Assembly (NCBI GenBank): GCA_902790625.1
Contig: CADASP010000018.1
Coordinates: 89,148 to 153,147 of the forward strand
Reading direction: 5' to 3'
Length of the DNA: 64,000 bases
Origin: an uncultured Prevotellaceae bacterium
GTDB taxonomy: Bacteria > Bacteroidota > Bacteroidia > Bacteroidales > Bacteroidaceae
This document shows positions 29,203 to 35,744 of the stretch, in pieces (within the stretch, counting starts at the first letter, position 1; each line of letters opens with the position of its first letter). Position numbers and translations under genes: made by a program. The notes beneath the pieces are model-generated. The model saw nothing but the letters and a program-made list of their open reading frames with translations. It did no database searches and was not told the DNA's origin.

Positions 29203-29616
29203 TTATTCCCAATTGACGGGAGGATTAAGTTCCATTTCAAGCCCCTTAATAAGGTGCTGCGGCAAATCGGTGAAGGGCTTGTCCAGTTCTGTTTTCCATA
29301 CTCTCCGCTCTCCCCAACAAGCAATCGTTGAAATGGAATCGGGTACCACTACTGTTTTCAGCTTTTTGCAATCAGCAAAGGCACCACGCCCAATATGTTT
29401 CAAAGTGCCTGGAAGGGTTATGGTGGTCAAATCGACGCATCCCTCAAAGGCATTCTCTTCAATGGCAGTGACCCCTTTTGGGATCACTATTTCTTTAATG
29501 TCTCCTGGGAAATCGCCTAAAGTCCCCTTATGGATAGTAGTACTGTTTATGAAGACTTTTTCCTCTCTGACTATAGTAAGTATTTTAGTGTCTTTGCCAA
29601 TCTTCAATCCCATCAT
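29203..29616 (-). CDS. BspA-type leucine-rich repeat protein, short
   Basis: 137 aa with about two to three LRR_5 repeats: IKEIVIPKGVTAIEENAFEGC, LTTITLPGTLKHIGRGAFADC, LKTVVVPDSISTIACWG. No signal peptide, so probably cytosolic. LRR_5 units usually form protein-binding surfaces. It ends the operon that begins with the PH-domain gene, 47 bp after the coiled-coil LRR gene. A fragment of its 3' end recurs at 26829-26865. Confidence 0.65.
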   Translation of the reverse strand: MMGLKIGKDTKILTIVREEKVFINSTTIHKGTLGDFPGDIKEIVIPKGVTAIEENAFEGCVDLTTITLPGTLKHIGRGAFADCKKLKTVVVPDSISTIACWGERRVWKTELDKPFTDLPQHLIKGLEMELNPPVNWE

Positions 29617-29663
29617 TTTAATGACGATTCACCTATACATCGTGAGGTTTTAATTCTATGTTA

Positions 29664-30683
29664 CTATTCTTCTTTAATTCCTTCATCAGCAATTCTTGAA
29701 TCCAACAGCATCTCAAATTCATCAGCATCCTCACCCTCAGCAACTGCACGTTTAATAATGATTTCTTTTTCCTTCTTCGTTAAAATGCCATCTCTAAATG
29801 CTGATTTGATTAGAGCCTCCACACGTGGAGAAAACCTAATCTGTTCATCCGTTCCTGATTGAGATGAATTTTCTTTTGCCTGACTTACTTCTTCTTTAGG
29901 CTCTTCTTCTATTTCAGGCCCAACAACCATAGAATAAAATGCACCAACGCATCGATCAGTCATATATCCGATAGGCACATCACCACCATATTCTTCCATC
30001 TGGCGGCGATAAGCAGAGAGATCCTTCTTCATCACATAAAACTGCTCTGCATCTTCTATCAACCATTCTATGTCGATATCAGGCGTAAATAGGCGAAACG
30101 TCACGGCATGCCTTGTGGCAAAAGGCTCAAATTCGCGGACAGTAGCAGGAACAACAACTTCAAGCGGATGATTCTTGTCTATTTCGCAAACAACTGCAGA
30201 TCCCACATGTTTTACTCCATAAGGAATCATTAATTCGCTTATCTTAGAATTTCCATAGACTAAGGCATCAGGGAGATACTCCAACTTTGTCACTTTTGAA
30301 AAATCAAGTTCTCTAAGTTGAGTGTTATCTTCAAAGACATGGGTTTCTAAAGACGTCAAGCTCTTGGGGAAGATTACCTTCTTTAACGACTTGTATTTTG
30401 CCAAACTGCCGTCTTTCAATTCTGTGATACCCTCCTCTATCTCGAGCGTACCATTTTTAATGATGCCATATTCAGTCTTTATTTCTTCTGATTCACGTAT
30501 ACTCCGAGCCTCACTCTTTTGTTGTTCGTAGCGTTCTCGAAGTTCGTTTTTATGTTGCTCATAGCGTTCCTGAACTTCTCTTTTATGCTGTTCATAGCGT
30601 TCCTGAATAGCGTTTCTTCTCTTACTCGCTGCTTCGCTAATGCTATCTGCCGCATCACCGAATAATGATTTTAATATTCCCAT
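29664..30683 (-). CDS. Coiled-coil plus LRR protein with C-terminal DGxLTxKE domain
   Basis: 339 aa. N-terminus MGILKSLFGDAADSISEAA, then a repeated helical unit (QERYEQHK, QERYEQHK, RERYEQQK at about 27-57) that should form a coiled coil; an LRR_5 region at about 72-180 (GITELKDGSLAKYKSLKKVIF, TKLEYLPDALVYGNSKISELMIP); a linker; and a C-terminal helical domain SPRVEALIKSAFRDGILTKK...EFEMLLDSRI, common at the ends of Bacteroidota intracellular proteins. No signal peptide. It is in the operon of the radical SAM gene, 29 bp after the amidohydrolase gene. It may act as a scaffold; function not known. Confidence 0.6.
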   Translation of the reverse strand: MGILKSLFGDAADSISEAASKRRNAIQERYEQHKREVQERYEQHKNELRERYEQQKSEARSIRESEEIKTEYGIIKNGTLEIEEGITELKDGSLAKYKSLKKVIFPKSLTSLETHVFEDNTQLRELDFSKVTKLEYLPDALVYGNSKISELMIPYGVKHVGSAVVCEIDKNHPLEVVVPATVREFEPFATRHAVTFRLFTPDIDIEWLIEDAEQFYVMKKDLSAYRRQMEEYGGDVPIGYMTDRCVGAFYSMVVGPEIEEEPKEEVSQAKENSSQSGTDEQIRFSPRVEALIKSAFRDGILTKKEKEIIIKRAVAEGEDADEFEMLLDSRIADEGIKEE

Positions 30684-30712
30684 AATTCTGATAGTTTAAT
30701 GATTTATAATTG

Positions 30713-31453
30713 TTAGTGATATAATTTGTTCTGCATGATTCTTTCGAACTGCTGAGAGGTTAGTGTCTCTTTCAACTTTGCAATACAGCCCTTAATATAG
30801 TCTGCCGTAGTTATATCTTTATAAAACAACATGTTTATTGGAGCATCGGTGCCAAATAAAATTCTGTTTGTAAATTCATTGTCACATAGAGTCTTCACAT
30901 CTTCAGTGGGCATAAAGGCAGTGTCAACAAAAGTATTTGGACAGGAATAGAGGACGTCAATGGTTTCATCAAGTGGACGACCATGAGCTAGCACAAAGGA
31001 CAAATCATCGTATTGCATAATTATCTCTTTAAAAACGCTAGCATGACATTCTTTGAATTCACCACTATGAAGCAATACTGGGATTTCTAACTGTCGTGCC
31101 ACTTCCATGGCATTGTGCAGAAGTTTCCGATTGTAATACCACTCACGATGAGCAATCCAATGCAACTTAATACCATCCCATTTAATTCCAGAATGTAGGA
31201 GATAAGGCAAAGCCCACCGGCAATTAGTATGAAACATACGAGGTGTTAGCCACAAAACAGGATGAATCATGGAGCCTCCCAAACGAACTAGTTCCTTCAT
31301 TTCTTGTACAATTGGTTTATACAACTCTGCACAAGTTGAAGTACTTGACACAACTATTTCATCTATACCAGCCTCTTGTTCTGCCTGCCACACCTTTTTT
31401 GGAGAGTGGTAGCCGTCAGAATACCATCCTATGTGTACATGATTGTCTATCAT
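30713..31453 (-). CDS. Amidohydrolase-family TIM-barrel metallohydrolase
   Basis: 246 aa. Starts MIDNHVHIGWYSDG, whose H-x-H (H5, H7) is the first metal-binding pair of the amidohydrolase superfamily. Other expected residues are visible: K96/H98 in GIKLHWI, H129 in VLLHSGE, H157 in VLAHGRP and D203 in LFGTDAPIN. Size is near the small amidohydrolase_2/TatD type. Two bases separate it from the radical SAM gene, so it likely works in the same pathway, perhaps hydrolysing or decarboxylating the modified peptide or a small substrate; this is inference. Confidence 0.75.
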   Translation of the reverse strand: MIDNHVHIGWYSDGYHSPKKVWQAEQEAGIDEIVVSSTSTCAELYKPIVQEMKELVRLGGSMIHPVLWLTPRMFHTNCRWALPYLLHSGIKWDGIKLHWIAHREWYYNRKLLHNAMEVARQLEIPVLLHSGEFKECHASVFKEIIMQYDDLSFVLAHGRPLDETIDVLYSCPNTFVDTAFMPTEDVKTLCDNEFTNRILFGTDAPINMLFYKDITTADYIKGCIAKLKETLTSQQFERIMQNKLYH

Positions 31454-31455
31454 GC

Positions 31456-32934
31456 TTATTTCATTAACTGTTTCTCACGCCACTCTTCCACCAAACGTTT
31501 GGTAAGGAAAGCCACATCACAAAAATGCTGATTGATCTTAAACATATCCCCCCCACTCTCATTATAGTTACGCACAAGGCAACGCGCACAAAAATCTCTT
31601 GCGTCACATTTTATGCATTGAGGAAAAGATGCTTGAGTTATTTTCCTTAATTGTTTGACTCGTTCACTATTCTCCCATATTTCTTGCAGGGTTTGTTTGA
31701 AAACATTTCCTAGGACAAAGTCTTGCCAACCAGCACATGGGTACACATCTCCATTAGCTGTAATACAACAATTGTCATAACCGACTCCACAAACGCGCTG
31801 CTTTTTGTATTTTTCTATGTCAAACGCAATTTCGTCCGAAACAGGCAATTGCTCTAAAACATCTTCACGATAAGACATATCATGTTCCAAAATGTCTCTT
31901 ATAAGGACCTCAGTTTCATCCAATGAAAGTCTATTTGCTAAATTACCTGTATCCAAATCGGCACGAGCCATCATTATGTAATCAGTTTGTGCTTTAACTT
32001 TTAGCTTTTTTGCATATTCTAAAACCTCAGTATAACCATCTTTATTAGCTTTCATTATCGGGCAACTTATCTGGATTGGAATATCTGCTGCCACAAGTTT
32101 TTCAATTGCGGCTTTTGTCTTATAAAAAGATCCTTTAACTGTTGTAATTGTATCATGAACAGCAGGATCCATAGAATACAATGATACTTGAATCAAAGAA
32201 ATGTTGATTGATTTCAATTTTTCAATCTGTTCGTCTTTTAACGAAATAAGATTTGATAGTATTGATATTTTTAAATCTTTTTCCCTACAATATTTTGCAA
32301 TCTCTATGATATCTTTATGCAAAAAAGCTTCACCACCAGATAGAGTAACATTAATACCTCCCATTTCTGCGAATTCATCAATTACATTTTTAACCTTACT
32401 TGTTGGCATATCGAAACCATGGTTTTTCTTTTCATTAGGTATATAACAGTGTATACACCTTTCATTGCATCGACTGGATAACTCAAATTGCAAACTTGAT
32501 ATCATTGGATGCCCTTGTACTTCTTCAAGGAAAAACTCTTGTGTGTTTTCGCTAACAATTTCCTTTGTATCTTGATAAAAATTATCCAGAATGGTTTTAG
32601 GATTATCCATGGAATAAGAAAAATCCGTGTCTTTTTCTTCTAGTTCCTCTATAGTTTCACCCATCACAATGAATTTATTGTGTGCCAAACTATTTGCAAA
32701 CTCCATGAAGTCCGATTTTAAAATTTCATAGTCTACGTCTTCATATATACCTAATAAACTGTTAATAATATCATCTATGGTTCGAGGATTTCGAGAAATT
32801 TCACGAAGCCAGTCTGCTCCAGATTCATTATAACATCTATCTTGACGAGTAAGTTGGTTTATTATATAACCATATCGCTTCGTAGTGCGAATAAAAGTAT
32901 TTTTTGATTGACGGACTAACATATATTTGTTCAA
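31456..32934 (-). CDS. PqqD-radical SAM-SPASM peptide maturase
   Basis: 492 aa. Residues about 1-90 resemble a PqqD-like peptide-binding (RRE) domain (MLVRQSKNTFIRTTKRYG, TIDDIINSLLGIYEDVDYE). The radical SAM core has C156-x3-C160-x2-C163 (CNERCIHCY) and the GGE motif LSGGEAF. The C-terminal SPASM domain has cysteines at 382, 389/390, 400, 440, 443, 449, 452 and 472 (CIKCDARDFCARC, then HFC), binding two extra Fe-S clusters. This layout is typical of enzymes that crosslink ribosomal peptides (thioether or C-C). A 47-aa Cys peptide is encoded 72 bp upstream, likely its substrate. Confidence 0.88.
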   Translation of the reverse strand: MNKYMLVRQSKNTFIRTTKRYGYIINQLTRQDRCYNESGADWLREISRNPRTIDDIINSLLGIYEDVDYEILKSDFMEFANSLAHNKFIVMGETIEELEEKDTDFSYSMDNPKTILDNFYQDTKEIVSENTQEFFLEEVQGHPMISSLQFELSSRCNERCIHCYIPNEKKNHGFDMPTSKVKNVIDEFAEMGGINVTLSGGEAFLHKDIIEIAKYCREKDLKISILSNLISLKDEQIEKLKSINISLIQVSLYSMDPAVHDTITTVKGSFYKTKAAIEKLVAADIPIQISCPIMKANKDGYTEVLEYAKKLKVKAQTDYIMMARADLDTGNLANRLSLDETEVLIRDILEHDMSYREDVLEQLPVSDEIAFDIEKYKKQRVCGVGYDNCCITANGDVYPCAGWQDFVLGNVFKQTLQEIWENSERVKQLRKITQASFPQCIKCDARDFCARCLVRNYNESGGDMFKINQHFCDVAFLTKRLVEEWREKQLMK

Positions 32935-32974
32935 TTTTTAAAAATAATTAAAACAAACAAAAGGCGTGTTAGAA

Positions 32975-32998
32975 GGGAGAGAGATTCGGCTCTCTCCC
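32975..32998 (-). terminator. Hairpin between putative precursor and maturase genes
   Basis: A perfect 9-bp stem (GGGAGAGAG / CTCTCTCCC) with a 6-nt loop, followed on the minus strand by a weak T-rich tract. Placed between a small peptide gene and its putative modifying enzyme, it probably acts as an attenuator or 3'-end stabiliser that favours precursor over enzyme expression. Confidence 0.6.
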
Positions 32999-33006
32999 TC
33001 AAGAGA

Positions 33007-33150
33007 TTAATGTGCTAACTCACATGGTCTGCAAGGGTTACCGTCGCCACTATTCATACCTTTTCGCCGATCCTGTGTGGGACAACCTGCAGCGTAAGAA
33101 CCTGTTGTTGCGTTTTTTGCGACAACCTCTGCTTTTACATACTTTTTCAT
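33007..33150 (-). CDS. Putative RiPP precursor peptide (47 aa)
   Basis: Too short for many gene finders. Starts MKKYVKAEVV, a leader style common among short Bacteroidota peptides, then GSYAAGCP at 17-24 and a C-terminal core with C23, C40 and C43 (GNPCRPCELAH). The peptide has Cys, Gly, Asn and Asp residues suited to radical SAM crosslinking. It lies directly upstream of the PqqD-radical SAM-SPASM gene, separated by 72 bp holding a hairpin. A GlyAla pair before C23 could be a leader cleavage point, but no protease or exporter is encoded nearby. I do not recognise a named precursor family. Confidence 0.7.
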   Translation of the reverse strand: MKKYVKAEVVAKNATTGSYAAGCPTQDRRKGMNSGDGNPCRPCELAH

Positions 33151-33181
33151 GATTTATATTGTTTTTTACCTGCCTACTCTT

Positions 33182-33319
33182 TTATGGATTTTCGGCTTCC
33201 TCCTTATTTCTATTCACCATAAGACAGCCATTAACAATGTCTGGACAACTAATAGTGTCTGCATAAACACATATTTTATAATATGAACATTTAATCGTAA
33301 CATCTTTGGATGTATTCAT
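33182..33319 (-). CDS. Small four-cysteine peptide
   Basis: 45 aa starting MNTSKDVTIKCSYYKIC. Cysteines at 11, 17, 25 and 32 (C-x5-C-x7-C-x6-C) suggest metal binding or a second substrate for the maturase. The ATG at 33317-33319 lies 10 bp after the stop of the PH-domain gene. An open frame extends to 33364 but overlaps that gene; the internal ATG is preferred. It is 31 bp before the putative precursor gene. Not recognised. Confidence 0.5.
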   Translation of the reverse strand: MNTSKDVTIKCSYYKICVYADTISCPDIVNGCLMVNRNKEEAENP

Positions 33320-33329
33320 AGGTATAGAT

Positions 33330-33605
33330 CTAATATAACAGTTTTGAAATAGCAGACGCATCACTACGTGTGAATCTCTTAGCCCGAATAGTCATTCCGC
33401 CTTTGGTTTCGATGACGACATCGGCAAATAGCAGACGGGCCTCGACGGAGACACATCCAATGGCAGCAAGGTTGATTTTCGTTTCCTTATAGCCAATGAG
33501 TTGCCCTTTGCGATAGGTAACGACATCGTCATCTATGATGATTTCATCAGGGAACACCGTATTGCCATTTCCCGTGATTCTACTTGCAGTGAAGTGATGG
33601 GCCAT
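33330..33605 (-). CDS. Small bacterial PH-domain-like protein
   Basis: 91 aa starting MAHHFTASRITGNGNTVFPD. The pattern (DEIIIDDDVVTYRKGQLIGYKETKINLAAIGCVSVE, VVIETKGGMTIRAKRFTRSDASAISKLL) is a strand-rich barrel with a closing helix, as in small PH-domain proteins of Bacteroidota. These domains bind lipids or proteins; here the role is unknown. It is the first gene of the seven-gene operon, after a leader of about 290 bp. Confidence 0.65.
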   Translation of the reverse strand: MAHHFTASRITGNGNTVFPDEIIIDDDVVTYRKGQLIGYKETKINLAAIGCVSVEARLLFADVVIETKGGMTIRAKRFTRSDASAISKLLY

Positions 33606-33903
33606 ATTATTTATAGTTTTAATTCCACTTGAACACAAAGAGTGTGAGCCTTCTCGACATCCTTAGCCTGAAGGTCCTGGAATTACCCGTAAATGTAAGA
33701 ATGAAAATCAGCTCACACCTGCATGTATATATAATGTATGCTGACTCCACAGGTAGAGAAAGCAATATATATGCCAACACAGGAGAAGCAGCTCTCACAC
33801 TTATCACCCATTTACTTCGAATTTTCCAGGTTCTCAGGCGGGTCAAAGCTTTAAAGCTCTCCTCAATGTACGTCACCCATCATCGGATGACGATGCAAAG
33901 ATA
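33606..33903 (-). promoter_or_regulatory. Promoter and long structured 5' leader of the radical SAM operon
   Basis: Minus strand -7 box TATCTTTGC at 33895-33903; the first ATG is at 33605, so the leader is about 285 nt. No convincing reading frame is seen in it. It contains the inverted repeat GTGTGAGC (33712-33719 side) / GCTCACAC (33641-33648 side) and the palindrome AGCTTTAAAGCT at about 33848-33859. These may form a regulatory RNA structure. A -33 TTTG is not clear. Confidence 0.5.
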
Positions 33904-34015
33904 AGAAATCTTTTTGAAAGTTGCACCATTGTGAGCTGATTTTTTTTATTCGAGTGCAAAAATAGCGGTTTCCCCGCAAATTCTTTTGTTCCATTTTGTT
34001 CCTTTTGCAAAAAAG

Positions 34016-34048
34016 TTTGTAACTTTGCCTCCTATTTGTTACTTTTGC
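34016..34048 (+). promoter_or_regulatory. Promoter of the hypothetical gene at 34075
   Basis: TTTG at 34016-34019, 20-bp spacer, TACTTTTGC at 34040-34048. The ATG at 34075 follows 26 bp later, which supports that start over the frame opening at 34036. Confidence 0.75.
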
Positions 34049-34074
34049 ATGCTACTACGCAATACTCGAGGCTT

Positions 34075-34632
34075 ATGATTCAACGTTTATGCAAGGAGAT
34101 AGAGACGGCAATAGGCAAACAGCCGAAGACCCCGAAGGACTTTGACCAGCTCAGGGAAATGATTTATGGGCGGCTGCACTGCTACGTGGGTCGCACCACG
34201 CTGATGCGGCTCTGGGGATATGTGGACGAGCCTGTGGAGCCGCGCCCGAGCACGCTCGACATCCTGTCGCAATACTTGGGCTACCACAACTGGGAGGACT
34301 ACCAGCAGAACGCCTCCCTTCAGCAGGAGCGTCAGAGCAGTCCTGTGCTGAGCAGGCACCTCAACGTGCCGGAAACACTGAAGCCTGGCGACAGGCTGCG
34401 GCTGACGTGGCAGCCACAGCGGGTGTGTGACGTGGAGTACCTGGGCGACCTGACGTTCCGCGTCGTAGCCTCGGAGATGACGCGCCTGCAGGCCGGCGAC
34501 ACGTTCCAGTGCAGCCTCATCATTGAGCGGGAGCCGCTCTACCTCGACAACCTGCGACAGGGCACGCGCCCACCCATCGCATACGTGTGCGGCAAGAAGT
34601 CTGGCGTGTGCTTCGAGTTCATCAACCCATAA
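34075..34632 (+). CDS. Conserved hypothetical protein, possible DNA-binding regulator
   Basis: 185 aa starting MIQRLCKEIETAIGK. The N-terminal 90 residues (TPKDFDQLREMIYGRL, VGRTTLMRLWGYV, PRPSTLDILSQYLGYHNWEDY) look like a helix-turn-helix type module found in many Bacteroidota proteins of unknown function. The second half is strand-rich (LKPGDRLRLTWQPQRVCDVEYLGD, LIIEREPLYLDNLRQG). No signal peptide. It stands alone with its own promoter, divergent from the radical SAM operon. A regulatory role is plausible but unproved. Confidence 0.6.
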   Translation: MIQRLCKEIETAIGKQPKTPKDFDQLREMIYGRLHCYVGRTTLMRLWGYVDEPVEPRPSTLDILSQYLGYHNWEDYQQNASLQQERQSSPVLSRHLNVPETLKPGDRLRLTWQPQRVCDVEYLGDLTFRVVASEMTRLQAGDTFQCSLIIEREPLYLDNLRQGTRPPIAYVCGKKSGVCFEFINP

Positions 34633-34748
34633 GGCTCCGTTAGTCTGAACGGTTGAATTTTGACATTTTTGGTAGAGTTGCCTTTCAGGCCGTCTTTCGG
34701 ATATATGCGGATAATCATTTGTTCTCTATGATTTTCCGCAATTAGGTG

Positions 34749-34972
34749 ACAAGGACGCTGAAAGCGTCCACTCTCAATAGCCGTAGGTCGGAACGACCTG
34801 CGGATAGGACGACAGGCGGTACATCGACCCTGGAAGGGTCGCCTGTTTATTCAGATGGTGGTCGCCCATGAGTACGGGCGACCCCTTCAGGGTCGTTATC
34901 ACCTCATACCTTTTATCCGCAGGTCGTTCCGACCTACGGCTATTGAGCGGAGACGCCTTCAGCGTCTCAATC
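34749..34972. repeat. Palindromic repeat array copy 3
   Basis: Same components as 10378-10607 and 12062-12424: outer GACGCTGAAAGCGTC-like, then GTAGGTCGGAACGACCTGCGG and ACCCTGGAAGGGTCGCC in mirrored order. It is followed by TGATTGCGGATAAT, a tag that also occurs at about 62116-62130. Confidence 0.85.
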
Positions 34973-34999
34973 ACCTGATTGCGGATAATCATTTGTTCT

Positions 35000-35115
35000 C
35001 TTTATATACTTTTGCACTGAGTTCCACCCCTCCCCCAGCCCCGGCTACGCCCCACCGTCGCTTCACTCCCCAATTGCTTCCTCCTCGCAATTGTCTTGCA
35101 GGGGAGGGGTTACTG
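35000..35115. repeat. C-rich repeat fragment
   Basis: CCCCTCCCCCAGCCCCGG at the left and GGGGAGGGG at the right resemble the arms of the TIR mini-element with a different interior (CAATTGCTTCCTCCTCGCAATTG, itself an inverted repeat). No gene. Confidence 0.45.
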
Positions 35116-35158
35116 ACGGAGCGTATCCCGATGAGATAGGCATATAGAGTGAAAACAG

Positions 35159-35248
35159 GTTGGCAGCGGCCGCTGCCATCATTGTTCCCGCTCGCCGCCA
35201 TCATTGGCAGCGGCCGCTGCCAATGATGGCGGCGAACGCTGCCAACCT
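35159..35248. repeat. GGTTGGCAGCGGCCGCTGCC palindrome cluster, copy 1
   Basis: Bases 35193-35234 are a perfect 42-bp palindrome centred on a GCGGCCGC (NotI) core. It is flanked by further half-copies so that the whole 90 bp is an inverted repeat. A second cluster lies at 52511-52602. Confidence 0.85.
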
Positions 35249-35404
35249 AAAAGTCGCGGTGTTTTTCCCCGCTCCCCGTCACCTGTTCCCTTTTTGCCGT
35301 GGACTAAATACGCTAAAACGACATCTGAATGACAGGGAACAACAAGAAATGAAAAAAAACTTTAGACCACAACTGGGGGGATGCGAGGGAAAGGTGTGGC
35401 AAAT

Positions 35405-35485
35405 ATGCCACACACCTAACCAACGACGCTGACCTTCACCCAACCAACGACGCTGACCTACAGCCAACCAACGCAGCTGAACTTC
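35405..35485. repeat. Three 24-bp tandem repeats
   Basis: The unit CCAACCAACGACGCTGACCT plus 4 bp occurs twice almost exactly and a third time with changes (CCAACCAACGCAGCTGAACTT). It follows the inverted repeat TGTGGCA-AATA-TGCCACA. No gene. Confidence 0.7.
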
Positions 35486-35525
35486 GGCGAGGCCGACTGC
35501 ATGAGGCTGTTATCACCCTGCAGAG

Positions 35526-35744
35526 TTACTGTTCGGTGGGGGTGTATTCGTGTATATGGTCGGCAAACTCGCTCCAGCCTTCTGCTTGGCGGTAGGCGTC
35601 GAGTGAGCCGACGGGGACGTAGATTTCGGGGTCGGGATAGTTGTCGCCCGCCGAGCCGGTGATGTGCAGCTGTCCGCCCTCCGAGTCGAAGGCTGGCGGC
35701 ACGGGCGACTCCACGTAGAGGCGCCTGATGTGTGTGACCAGCGA
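35526..35744 (-). pseudogene. In-frame continuation of the LRR kinase beyond a TGA
   Basis: In the same frame as the kinase gene, the 72 codons after its TGA encode SLVTHIRRLYVESPVPP ... IYVPVGSLDAYRQAEGW, the usual closing LRR_5 cap of BspA-like proteins, and end at a proper stop. The intact protein would be about 775 aa. The TGA at 35745-35747 is therefore a recent nonsense change, a read-through site or a sequencing error. Confidence 0.7.

Noticed and set aside
29117..29653. 178-codon plus-strand frame opposite the LRR gene
   Set aside because: The minus frame has clear LRR_5 repeats; the plus frame is its complement.
33629..33904. 91-codon plus-strand frame (and 85-codon minus frame) in the operon leader
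   Set aside because: Both overlap the putative 5' leader and promoter of the radical SAM operon and show no protein motif.
25845..34632. Prophage or integrative element
   Set aside because: No integrase, transposase, relaxase, capsid or att-like repeat was seen; only accessory modules and direct repeats.
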